Below are positions 1-8,812 of a stretch of 64,000 nucleotides of DNA, in pieces. A program made the position numbers and the translations under genes. This DNA comes from Spirosoma foliorum (GTDB lineage: Bacteria; Bacteroidota; Bacteroidia; Cytophagales; Spirosomataceae). The DNA lies in the NCBI RefSeq assembly GCF_014117325.1, contig NZ_CP059732.1:248001-312000 (forward strand). Direction: 5' to 3'. Each line of letters starts with the position of its first letter. Positions within the stretch are counted from its first letter, which is position 1. The notes beneath the pieces were generated by a model. That model saw nothing but the letters and a program-made list of their open reading frames with translations. It was not told where the DNA came from and did not search any database.

Positions 1-1
1 A

Positions 2-3000
2 CCGACTACATCGAATGCCTACCAATCAGCGCCAAAAGGGGGTAACGATGATCCCTATATGGCCATTTTTAATGCTGATGGCACCCTTCGTTACGCATCT
101 TATTATTCGACAAGCGCTTCGGTTCCGGTTCAATACGTGACCGATATTGTTCCAGATGCGGATGGTAGCTTTTACGCAACGTACCGGAATGGCAACGGAG
201 CCATATTGCCAATAACAGCAGGAGCCGCTTATGCGAATGTTTCGCTGGCAAATCAGGTGGGTTACATCGCCCATTATGGCGCTTCGGGGCAATTGTTACA
301 ATCAACGGCCTTGCCGGGTACGCAGGTCATGGGCATTCGCAAACGCCCCAACGGAAATATCGTGGTCATGGGCGTTATCACAACGCCCGCAGAATTTGTA
401 CAGGTCGGTTCATCGCCAAATATGGCCTGGACGCAAGGGCAGCTAACCTTAACCGAATTCAACTCAACCCTTACATCCGTAATCCGGAGTGCCGTGGTAG
501 GAAATGGGAGCGTAGAAGCATCGGATATGGAACTCGATGAGCAGGGAAGAGTGCACATCAGTGGAAAAGCAAATGCGGCTTCCAGTATTAGTCCAACGGC
601 TGGTGCCCTGTATTCTATATTTGGCTCGAGCAACGCTACTTACCAGATTATTGACTGCGATTTTAGTAAAGTACTCTATGCTACCTATTTGAATTCGGGG
701 GAGAATGGGAGCACTACCGGAAACTATGATGTCGAATTAAAGGGTTGTCGGGCAACGATTCTGTCTACGGCAGGCTCTAGTGTGAATTATCCGGTTACGC
801 CGGCTGGTCTGGCTAGTGATGGCACGACTACCTTAACAGGCTATAACGTGGTGCCGAACTCTGTCGGGATGACGGTTTACCTCACCGCTTTTAACTATGC
901 GAAGTACGTAGAGAATACCAACACAATTGCGGCAACAATTACTAACTATTGCGAAGGAGCCGGTTTGTTTCCCATAATAGGGTCTAAACCAATATACAAA
1001 ACACCAAACGTTAGAGGTGCTTCCGATGCGAATCCAGCCCCTGCATCAATTTATTATCAGTGGCAACGCAGCGGTTCCGCGTCTGGTCCCTGGATAGATA
1101 TTGCCAGTGCAACGTCTAAAGATTATACACCTAATGGCCTAACTGTGGCAGGATCGGTGTTTTTTCGACGAGCGGTCCGTCAGTCGCCTTTCGATGCGGT
1201 TTGTTCGGTCGTGGGTAGTTGCGATGTGGTTAACTACAGTAATACGGTAGAATACATCCTATCGACCAGTAAAGTCCATTCGACTGATTTGGCCAGTAAG
1301 CCATACGGATTTTGTGCGGGCACGACGTTAGCCATAACCGCTACCATTACCCCTGGGGGCGATGGAGAGCGGGGGGCTTATACCTATACGCTGGTTCCGT
1401 TAGCGGGAGGAACCCCTATACTTTCGGGCACCGTGGCAACAGCGGCAACACCAATTTCGCTAAACCTGACCACCGAGGGGACTTATCGGTTAAGCGTGAC
1501 GGATAGCCGGGGATGTACGAGTTACGATACCCTGAAAACGGTTCAGTTTAAGGTAATAGTGCCTTCGAGAACGGTCTTTACCTGTGGCAACCCGACGGTA
1601 AAACTTGGGCCTGTTTCGGTGCCCCCAGCTTATGCCAACGTGTCGACAAACACATTTACCTGGACGCCATCAACGGGCTTAGATACGCCCAATGGCGTTA
1701 ATCCTACCTTATCGGACTTGCCAGCTAATGGAGCGTCGAAAGATTTCTACCTGGATTTTAACGGTTGCCGAGTTGATACCGTAACCGTGACAGGCCAGAG
1801 TGTAACGCCTTTACCTGCCTTGCCCAGCCTGACGTTATGCCAGGGAGATAGCGCCCGGTTAGGGCAGGGACTTACCGAACAGGCTGGTGTTAGTTATGGC
1901 TGGTTTCCGGGCATTGGTATTAGTCAGCCTACCGTTGTACGACCCGTGTTTACAGCTACCTATGCGCCACAAGGGGTAAACATACTACCATTTACCGTTC
2001 AGGCATCAAATGGTATATCGGGTTGCGTGCAGACTACAACCCAGCAGGTTACGGTCTATAAAACACCAAACAACGTATTTAATCAGAAAGAACCCTATGT
2101 CTTTTGTCCCACCTCAGGTTTTGTGGCGAAGACTAGTTTCGGGACTCCCGACGAAAGCGGAATCAGTTACAACTGGCGCGCTGTCATTACCAGCGTGTCG
2201 GCAACACAGGGGGTACCCTCGCCCGAACAAGCCCTTACATACCTGAGTAGTACGACGGCTTCGCAGGTATCGATGCGTATGACCGGTACCAGCATACCCA
2301 ATGGCGGACTGGCCGATGGACCGTATACGATTTTATATATTCGGACTAGTCAGAACGCGATAAATCCATCCTGCGCACGGGCCGATACTGCCGAAATCAG
2401 ATACATCGTAGGCTGCGGCCCCGGTGGTACTGACTTCTGTAAATTAGATCAGCAAGGGGGAGCCGATGGGCAATGTGGCGGAAAAACTACTACCATTGGG
2501 CCCATTACAGCTGCCAGCAACGGGACCTATACCTGGTCGCCAGTGGCCGGATTATCAGACCCGAACACCGGATTGCCTTTGGTAGAAGGAGTACCCCACC
2601 CAGCTAAAGTTATTGCCAATCCATCGGGGCTGGTTGCCGTCACCTATACGCTTTCGCTGGTATTAGAGGGCGTGCCGGATACATGCCAGATTTTCGTGAA
2701 AGTATTTCCGGGGCAATCCTCGTTACCCGTTACAAACTACACATCGCCGTTAGCCGCTTGTAAAGGTGGGACGGTGCAGATTCAGCAAAACGCCATTCCG
2801 GGCTATACCTACAACTGGTCTGCCGGAACACTGGTCTCTGATTCTACCATTGCCAATCCGACCACAGTCGCGTTGACTACCGATAAAACGCTCTACGTAA
2901 AAGTAACGGATGCGTCGACCGGCTGTTCGATTCGGGATACGGTGAATATTCAGGTTACACCGGTCGACAACAATGCAGGATTGGATGGAACCTTTTGTGT

Positions 3001-5119
3001 AACATCGGGTGGTACCTACACCGTTGGCTCTGCGGCAAAAGCAGGTTATACCTATGCGTGGACTTCGCCAACGCCGGGTATTGTGTTTACCTCGCCGGGT
3101 AGCGCTACATCGTCCGTCACAATTCCTGCGAATGCCGATAGTCCCGTACTTTTGATTCGGAATGCTACTAACGGAAATACGGCAGCCAACTGTGCGTATG
3201 CCGATACGGTTCAGTATACATCCTTCACGGCCCCGGCGCTGACTATTCACGCGCCCGGAAGTTTGTGCGATGGGGGAGGAGGCTCGGTAACCATAGGTCC
3301 CGTGCCTGACCCCAATATGACCTATCGATGGTCGACTGGAGAAACGACAGCGCAAATCAGCGTATCGGCAACGGGACCGTATAACGTAACAGTTGGGCAG
3401 GGTACCTGTTCGGCTACGACGACGATAAACGTTAACTCCGCTACACCACCGACCGTCAATTTTGCCAATGATCCAATTCCCGCTCCGTGTAATGGACCGA
3501 TTACCATTGGGGTAAACAACTCGCCCGATGGCGGATGGAGTTATTCGTGGGCGCCCTTTACGGGTATTGTGGCATCGGCAGGCAACCTGTCTACGGTGCA
3601 GGTTTATCCCGAAACACCCACCTCTTATACATTGACTGCAACGCATGCAACGGGTTGCGTAAAAACGTTTGTATTTCCTGTGCCAGCAGCCACCTATGTG
3701 GCCACGCTGCCCGGTTCACTCAACTTCTGCGAAGGCGATGGGGCATCAACCGTATTGCCTTTAAGTAACCCACCTGCCGGAAGTACAGTAGCGTGGACCG
3801 CCAGCCCATCTAGTGCGCTAGCTTACCTGAGTTCTACATCGGCCAGCCAGCCAACGCTGGATATTGCAGCAGCCGTTACTGGAACCTATACCTACACGGC
3901 TACGGTAACCTACGGAAGTGGCTGTACAACCTGGGCGTCGATAACGGTGAAAATTGGCAAGCAAAAGCTTAATCTGGCTGGCGACGATCAGTCTGTTTGT
4001 TTAGGAAACTGTGTTCAGATTGGGGCGTCTCCACTACCTGGCTTCAGTTATAGTTGGACCACATTACCTTACGATGCAACCAAAGTAGGGCAGATTTCGA
4101 ACCTTAGCTCATCGCAGCCTGTCGTTTGTCCTAGCGGGACAACTACGTATCAGTTGAGCTATTATGACGCCAATACCGGTTGTACGTTCGGAGATGAGAT
4201 GATCGTGCAGGTAACGACGGTGAACCCCACGCTAACGGTCAAAGCGCTGAACACCACCTGTCAGACAGTCGACGGAACCGCCACGTTCGATCTGGCGAAT
4301 GCAGTCATTTCGAATACGGGAGGCAGTATCGGTTATTATGCCGACGCAGCCGCTACCATCCCGGTTACGAACCCAGTATCGTTGCCGACTACGTATTACA
4401 TCAAATCGGCGTCAGCAGACAGTTTCTGTACGACTGTTAAACCCGTTAGCGTTTCCTTTACGGCTTACTCGAATTTTGTGGTAACGCCTACGTCTCCGGT
4501 TTGTAGTACCAATGGAACCGGGGCTTCGGTGAAAGGTAATGTCACGTTGTCGAACTATGCGGCTGGTAGCACGTATCAGTACGTAGAGGGAACGGACTTT
4601 TCTGCCGGAACCAAAGTGCCTGCTGCTGCCACGTTGCTGAGCGGCAACTCGCAGGTAATTATTGCCAATTTAGACGACAGCGTATTACCGAAAACCTATA
4701 CGGTTCGGGTATTCAATCCGGCTGATCCGACCTGTTATGCCGAACAGCAAGTAACGGTACAACCGTCAAATTGCTGTATTAAGCCCAGTTTTCAGGCGAA
4801 TACAGTAGCTGCTACCTGTTTAGGCAGTACCGCACAAAACAATGGGCAGATTGTGTTAAGTGGTTTCTCGGCGAGTCATACATATCAATTCTCGGCGGGA
4901 GCAACTTTTACCACTTCGTTGTCGGGACCCGCTCAGGTGATTCCGGCCAACGGGATAATCGCGAACAATCTGGCAAATCCGGCAACGGCTCAGGATTATA
5001 CCATTCGCGTGTACAGCGGTTCGGGTTGCTACACGGATGTGACCGTACAACTGGCATCAACCTCCTGCCCTTGTCCGCCAAACGTGTGTGTGCCTTTGGT
5101 CATCACCAAGATACGATAA
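2..5119 (+). CDS. Giant secreted Ig/PKD-like repeat protein, 5' end outside window
   Basis: The frame is open from base 2, so the gene starts upstream; the first in-frame ATG (59) lies inside a domain and is not taken as the start. About 1,700 residues are visible. The first part (MAIFNADGTLRYASYY and following) resembles the last blades of an SBBP-type propeller. From about residue 320 there is a run of Ig/PKD-like modules, recognisable by a core such as YTWSPVAGL, YNWSAG, YRWSTGE or YSWAPFTG and by paired cysteines about one module apart, rich in Thr, Ser, Gly and Pro. No enzyme motif or membrane anchor is seen. The protein ends in the cysteine-rich tail CPPNVCVPLVITKIR, which could be a sorting or anchoring signal (inference). 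Likely a cell-surface or extracellular adhesin-like protein. A terminator follows. Confidence 0.8.
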   Translation, partial: PTTSNAYQSAPKGGNDDPYMAIFNADGTLRYASYYSTSASVPVQYVTDIVPDADGSFYATYRNGNGAILPITAGAAYANVSLANQVGYIAHYGASGQLLQSTALPGTQVMGIRKRPNGNIVVMGVITTPAEFVQVGSSPNMAWTQGQLTLTEFNSTLTSVIRSAVVGNGSVEASDMELDEQGRVHISGKANAASSISPTAGALYSIFGSSNATYQIIDCDFSKVLYATYLNSGENGSTTGNYDVELKGCRATILSTAGSSVNYPVTPAGLASDGTTTLTGYNVVPNSVGMTVYLTAFNYAKYVENTNTIAATITNYCEGAGLFPIIGSKPIYKTPNVRGASDANPAPASIYYQWQRSGSASGPWIDIASATSKDYTPNGLTVAGSVFFRRAVRQSPFDAVCSVVGSCDVVNYSNTVEYILSTSKVHSTDLASKPYGFCAGTTLAITATITPGGDGERGAYTYTLVPLAGGTPILSGTVATAATPISLNLTTEGTYRLSVTDSRGCTSYDTLKTVQFKVIVPSRTVFTCGNPTVKLGPVSVPPAYANVSTNTFTWTPSTGLDTPNGVNPTLSDLPANGASKDFYLDFNGCRVDTVTVTGQSVTPLPALPSLTLCQGDSARLGQGLTEQAGVSYGWFPGIGISQPTVVRPVFTATYAPQGVNILPFTVQASNGISGCVQTTTQQVTVYKTPNNVFNQKEPYVFCPTSGFVAKTSFGTPDESGISYNWRAVITSVSATQGVPSPEQALTYLSSTTASQVSMRMTGTSIPNGGLADGPYTILYIRTSQNAINPSCARADTAEIRYIVGCGPGGTDFCKLDQQGGADGQCGGKTTTIGPITAASNGTYTWSPVAGLSDPNTGLPLVEGVPHPAKVIANPSGLVAVTYTLSLVLEGVPDTCQIFVKVFPGQSSLPVTNYTSPLAACKGGTVQIQQNAIPGYTYNWSAGTLVSDSTIANPTTVALTTDKTLYVKVTDASTGCSIRDTVNIQVTPVDNNAGLDGTFCVTSGGTYTVGSAAKAGYTYAWTSPTPGIVFTSPGSATSSVTIPANADSPVLLIRNATNGNTAANCAYADTVQYTSFTAPALTIHAPGSLCDGGGGSVTIGPVPDPNMTYRWSTGETTAQISVSATGPYNVTVGQGTCSATTTINVNSATPPTVNFANDPIPAPCNGPITIGVNNSPDGGWSYSWAPFTGIVASAGNLSTVQVYPETPTSYTLTATHATGCVKTFVFPVPAATYVATLPGSLNFCEGDGASTVLPLSNPPAGSTVAWTASPSSALAYLSSTSASQPTLDIAAAVTGTYTYTATVTYGSGCTTWASITVKIGKQKLNLAGDDQSVCLGNCVQIGASPLPGFSYSWTTLPYDATKVGQISNLSSSQPVVCPSGTTTYQLSYYDANTGCTFGDEMIVQVTTVNPTLTVKALNTTCQTVDGTATFDLANAVISNTGGSIGYYADAAATIPVTNPVSLPTTYYIKSASADSFCTTVKPVSVSFTAYSNFVVTPTSPVCSTNGTGASVKGNVTLSNYAAGSTYQYVEGTDFSAGTKVPAAATLLSGNSQVIIANLDDSVLPKTYTVRVFNPADPTCYAEQQVTVQPSNCCIKPSFQANTVAATCLGSTAQNNGQIVLSGFSASHTYQFSAGATFTTSLSGPAQVIPANGIIANNLANPATAQDYTIRVYSGSGCYTDVTVQLASTSCPCPPNVCVPLVITKIR

Positions 5120-5140
5120 GCCTACAGTAGCGATTATGGG

Positions 5141-5185
5141 AAAGCGATTCATGGAGAAGATAATTCTTCGTGAATCGCTTTTTTT
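5141..5185 (+). terminator. Rho-independent terminator of the giant repeat protein
   Basis: An 11-bp stem (AAAGCGATTCA at 5141-5151 with TGAATCGCTTT at 5171-5181) closes a 19-base loop and runs into an uninterrupted T tract. It lies 22 bp after the stop codon. Confidence 0.85.
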
Positions 5186-5400
5186 GTTCGCTGTCTCTAA
5201 CGTTGAGTGTAGTATGGACTACGCCCAACAAAGGTTGGCAGTAAATTTCATTCTCGCCGGGTTAAAACCCGGTGAGAGTATTCTTTTACTGTTCCATAAT
5301 CTCTGTGCCTCCGTGGTTAGATAACATACTTTAAGAGCTGCTTTGTTAACCTTCTTCTTTTTCCATAGTTATACTAGGGTAACTAAATTCTCAACGTATT

Positions 5401-5970
5401 ATGGAAACGCAGCAACGATTGCAGGGTAAGAAAGTGGCGATTCTGCTAACCGATGGATTTGAACAGGTCGAAATGACCGAACCTCGTAAAGCATTACAGG
5501 ATGCCGGTGCTACAACGCACCTGATTGCGCCAAAAGGGGGCGAAGTAAAAGGGTGGGACGAAACCGATTGGGGCGATACCTTTCCGGTTGATCTACCCAT
5601 CGCTGGAGCCGACCCTAACCAGTATGATGCACTGCTTCTGCCCGGTGGCGTGATGAATCCTGATAAACTACGGACAGATCCGAAGGCGGTGCAGTTTGTG
5701 CGTCATTTCTTTGAAGCCCATAAACCCGTAGCCGCCATTTGTCACGCGCCAATTATGCTCATCGAAGCGGGTGTGGTGAAGGGGCGAAAACTTACGTCGT
5801 ACCCGTCGATTCAAACCGACTTGAAAAATGCCGGAGCAAACTGGGTTGATGAAGAAGTGGTAACCGATCAGGGCTTAGTAACCAGCCGTAGACCTGACGA
5901 TATTCCGGCCTTCAATCGGAAGATGATTGAGGAAATTCGCGAAGGTGAACACGCTCGGCAGCATGCATAA
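5401..5970 (+). CDS. DJ-1/PfpI family protein (type 1 glutamine amidotransferase fold)
   Basis: A 189-residue protein of the YhbO/PfpI class, the usual single-domain length. After KVAILLTDGFEQVEM comes the flavodoxin-like core, and the nucleophile elbow AICHAP carries the conserved cysteine of the family, followed by the typical RKLTSYPSIQTDLKNAG stretch and VTSRRPDDIPAF near the C-terminus. Members act as proteases, glyoxalases or protein/nucleotide deglycases that counter carbonyl stress; which activity applies cannot be read from sequence. Cytosolic, no signal peptide. It stands alone, with a 34-bp palindrome immediately after the stop separating it from the converging permease gene. Confidence 0.9.
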   Translation: METQQRLQGKKVAILLTDGFEQVEMTEPRKALQDAGATTHLIAPKGGEVKGWDETDWGDTFPVDLPIAGADPNQYDALLLPGGVMNPDKLRTDPKAVQFVRHFFEAHKPVAAICHAPIMLIEAGVVKGRKLTSYPSIQTDLKNAGANWVDEEVVTDQGLVTSRRPDDIPAFNRKMIEEIREGEHARQHA

Positions 5971-5976
5971 TTGAGT

Positions 5977-6056
5977 GTAGGTTTAAACACAGAGCCACGG
6001 CGAACACAGATATATAATTTCCTCTGTGTTCGCCGTGGCTCTGTGTTTAAACCTAC
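5977..6056. repeat. 34-bp perfect palindrome between converging genes
   Basis: Arms 5977-6010 and 6023-6056 are perfect reverse complements with a 12-base AT-rich loop. The arm contains ACAGAGCCACGGCGAACAC. It fills almost the whole gap between the stops at 5970 (+) and 6059 (-) and could act as a two-way terminator. A single related half (CTCTGTGCCTCCGTGGTT) stands at about 5302-5319, before the PfpI gene, so this is probably a dispersed repeat. Confidence 0.85.
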
Positions 6057-6058
6057 GT

Positions 6059-8722
6059 TTACTCGCTTTTCAAGCTCTTTACAGGATTGAGCGAACCGGC
6101 TTTAATGGCTTGATAACTAACTGTTAATAGCGTAATGACCAGCGCCGTCGCAAGGACCATCAGGAATACCCCAGCCCCGATATTTATTTTGTAGGTATAG
6201 CTTTCCAGCCACTGATTCATTGCATACCAGGCAATGGGCGAAGCAACCAGACAGGAAATCAGGACCAACTGAATGAAATCTTTGGATAGTAATCCCCAAA
6301 CGCTGGTGACGCTGGCTCCCAACACCTTCCGGATACCAATCTCTTTGGTGCGTTGCTCGGCCATAAACGAGGCCAGACCGAATAGACCCAGACACGAGAT
6401 AAAAATAGCCAATAGCGAAACAATGGCCGACAGATTACCAACGAGTTCTTCGTAATAGAATTTCTTGGCGTATTCAGTATCCGAAAACGTATAATCAAAC
6501 GGATAAGCAGGATTGTATTTATCAAAAATGGGCTTGATTTTCTGAATAGCCACCGAAGGAGACATGTTCGGATTGATGCGCATGTCGATAAAATTGACCC
6601 AATCCTTTGCAAAAATAATCGTCATTGGCGCTACGGAACGGTAGGGTGACCATTCCAGAACAATATCGGGAATGACCCCAACCACCGTCCAGGTTTTACC
6701 CGCCCATTTTACGAGTTCGCCTACCGGATGTTTTAAGCCCATGCGTTTAACAGCCGCTTCATTTAAAATGACGCCGGTGGAATCCGTAGTGAAGTCTCTC
6801 GAAAAATCCCGACCCTGCTTGAGTTTAATTCCCATCGTTTTTGTGTAGTCATAACTCGTGGCAATGGTCGTGAAAATGACCGATTTATCTTCGGGCGTTG
6901 ATCCTTTCCAATCCCAGCCGCCGTTGCTGCTCCACCATTGCGTGGGCGGTGAGTTTGTCTTACAAATAGAGGCTACTGCTCCCGTAGCCAATAGCTCGGC
7001 CCGAAGCGCTTCAAAATGGTCGAGTAAGTCTTTCGAAGAATTGACCGAAATGAGGCCCTGTTTGGTAAAACCAAGCGGCCGGTTTTTGCCATGCTGTATC
7101 TGCTGATAAATGATAATGGTGCCAATCATCAGCACAACCGAAAAGGTAAACTGCACAACCACCAGGATTTTACGGGGCAGCGAAGCACTTTTTCCGACAT
7201 GGATACCGCCTTTCAGAATTCTGACGGGATTGAACGACGACAAATAAATCGCCGGATAACTGCCTGCCAGTAAGCCGGTAAATAAGGTAAACGCCAGTGT
7301 AACCACCCAGAAAATAGGGCTATCGAACTGGATATGCATTGTTTTGACAGTCAGCGTGTTGAAGTAAGGCAGCGAAACTAGGACAATGCCTAGCGCCAGT
7401 ACGAGGGCCAGGAGCGCAATCAGGATAGACTCACTCAAAAACTGCCCAATCAACTGCTCTCTACCCGACCCAACGGCTTTCCGAACACCCACTTCTTTGG
7501 CTCGTTTTTCGGAACGGGCCGTGCTGAGGTTCATAAAATTGATGCAGGCAATCACCAGAATAAACAAGCCGAAAATGCCAAACAGTCGAACATATTTGAT
7601 GAAGCCACCCGTATTTTTTCCTTCTTCAAAGTCAGAATAAAGCCGCCATTTGGCCATCGGGTGCAGGAAAATCTCGGGCTTGACCAGACTCTTTGCATTA
7701 GGGTCCGTGTTCTGGTGAGCCAGCACCACATCCTTTATTTTGGCGTTGGTTTGGGCTGGGTCAATACCCTCTTTGAGTTGGGCGAAAACACCCCAGTCGT
7801 TATTTCGCCAATCCGTTTTTGCATGTTCCCGCACCCAATCATACCTGGCCTCCTGCAACTGCCAGGGCAGCAAATACTCAAACTGAAGTGTGGCATTAGT
7901 GGGTTGTTTGGCGATCACGGCAGTCACCTTTAAATCGACCGAATTATCGATTTTTACAACCTTGCCAATGGGGTCCTGATTCCCAAAAAGAGTATGGGCG
8001 GTTTCATCTGTCAGTACAATCGAATAAGGCTCTTTTAAGGGTTTTTTATCGCCATTGAGAATGTTCAGCGAAAACATATCAATGGCATCTTCGCCGATGT
8101 AAATCCCGTGTTTGAGGAACTTCTGATTGCCAACGATCAGCGAACGCTTATTATCTGAACGCTCATACATCGCTACCGCCTTAAAGTCGGGGTATTTTGC
8201 CCTTAATTCATCGCCGAGCGGAAACGGTATAGCGTCCTGCGTGCCCCGACGACCATCGAAGGTTTGATTCATCTTGACCTGATACAAGGTCGTGTAATTT
8301 TTGTGGTGCTGGTTGGCCGATGCTTCATCATCGATCCAGATGCCAATCAGCATCGCTACAGCCATGCCCACAGCCAATCCGCCAATGTTGATGGCCGAAT
8401 ACGACTTGTTTTTGAACAGATTGCGAAAAGCAATTTTTAAATAATTACGGATCATGGCAAGTTGAAAAAATGAGGGGTTAGAAACATCATTATATCGACT
8501 GTGACGGGGTGAGAAGGCCGTCTTGGATTCTTGTCGCCAAAGCCGGGGATGCAGCAACAACAGGAAATCCCACACATACAGGAGCCGGGCTTTGGCATAG
8601 CCATAACGATGAGCTCGCTTATGAAACAGCTCATCCAGATCGCCCGCGAGTTCTTCGTACAGATGCGGGGCCGTGATGCGCGCCAGTAGGCGTTGCACCC
8701 AGCGGGGTGGGTTTTGGGGCAT
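6059..8722 (-). CDS. MacB/FtsX-type ABC transporter permease with N-terminal prefix domain (second of tandem pair)
   Basis: 887 residues. Residues 1-65 form the cytosolic 'permease prefix' region (RITAPHLYEELAGDLDELFH) found on such proteins beside PadR regulators. The permease body starts at MIRNYLKIAFRNLFKNKS (about 90) with the first membrane helix at about 111-131, followed by a large extracytoplasmic domain, three helices around 375-510 including the FtsX signature EKRAKEVGVRKAVGSG, a further helix near 525, a second extracytoplasmic domain and a C-terminal FtsX block (AEQRTKEIGIRKVLGAS) ending SLNPVKSLKSE. Such proteins act without transport channels as mechanotransmission or export permeases with a separate ATPase; none is encoded nearby. 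Very similar along its whole length to the gene upstream, so a tandem duplicate. Confidence 0.88.
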   Translation of the reverse strand: MPQNPPRWVQRLLARITAPHLYEELAGDLDELFHKRAHRYGYAKARLLYVWDFLLLLHPRLWRQESKTAFSPRHSRYNDVSNPSFFQLAMIRNYLKIAFRNLFKNKSYSAINIGGLAVGMAVAMLIGIWIDDEASANQHHKNYTTLYQVKMNQTFDGRRGTQDAIPFPLGDELRAKYPDFKAVAMYERSDNKRSLIVGNQKFLKHGIYIGEDAIDMFSLNILNGDKKPLKEPYSIVLTDETAHTLFGNQDPIGKVVKIDNSVDLKVTAVIAKQPTNATLQFEYLLPWQLQEARYDWVREHAKTDWRNNDWGVFAQLKEGIDPAQTNAKIKDVVLAHQNTDPNAKSLVKPEIFLHPMAKWRLYSDFEEGKNTGGFIKYVRLFGIFGLFILVIACINFMNLSTARSEKRAKEVGVRKAVGSGREQLIGQFLSESILIALLALVLALGIVLVSLPYFNTLTVKTMHIQFDSPIFWVVTLAFTLFTGLLAGSYPAIYLSSFNPVRILKGGIHVGKSASLPRKILVVVQFTFSVVLMIGTIIIYQQIQHGKNRPLGFTKQGLISVNSSKDLLDHFEALRAELLATGAVASICKTNSPPTQWWSSNGGWDWKGSTPEDKSVIFTTIATSYDYTKTMGIKLKQGRDFSRDFTTDSTGVILNEAAVKRMGLKHPVGELVKWAGKTWTVVGVIPDIVLEWSPYRSVAPMTIIFAKDWVNFIDMRINPNMSPSVAIQKIKPIFDKYNPAYPFDYTFSDTEYAKKFYYEELVGNLSAIVSLLAIFISCLGLFGLASFMAEQRTKEIGIRKVLGASVTSVWGLLSKDFIQLVLISCLVASPIAWYAMNQWLESYTYKINIGAGVFLMVLATALVITLLTVSYQAIKAGSLNPVKSLKSE

Positions 8723-8738
8723 AGTACGAGGGTTTATT

Positions 8739-8808
8739 GTAACGTGGGTGGAAACCCGCGCCTATCTTATCTGCCAAGAATTGCGGGTTTCCGAACCGTC
8801 CGCGTTAC
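8739..8808. repeat. Interrupted hairpin between the two permease genes
   Basis: GTAACG (8739-8744) and CGTTAC (8803-8808) form an outer stem; GGAAACCCGC (8750-8759) and GCGGGTTTCC (8783-8792) form an inner stem, separated by unequal bulges. It sits in the 90-bp gap between two co-directional genes and may attenuate transcription or stabilise the upstream message (inference). Confidence 0.6.
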
Positions 8809-8812
8809 AACA

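Noticed and set aside
2750..3646. 298-codon open frame on the minus strand
   Set aside because: It is antisense to the Ig/PKD-like repeats of the giant protein, rich in Arg, Cys and Gly in a way typical of shadow frames, with no family similarity.
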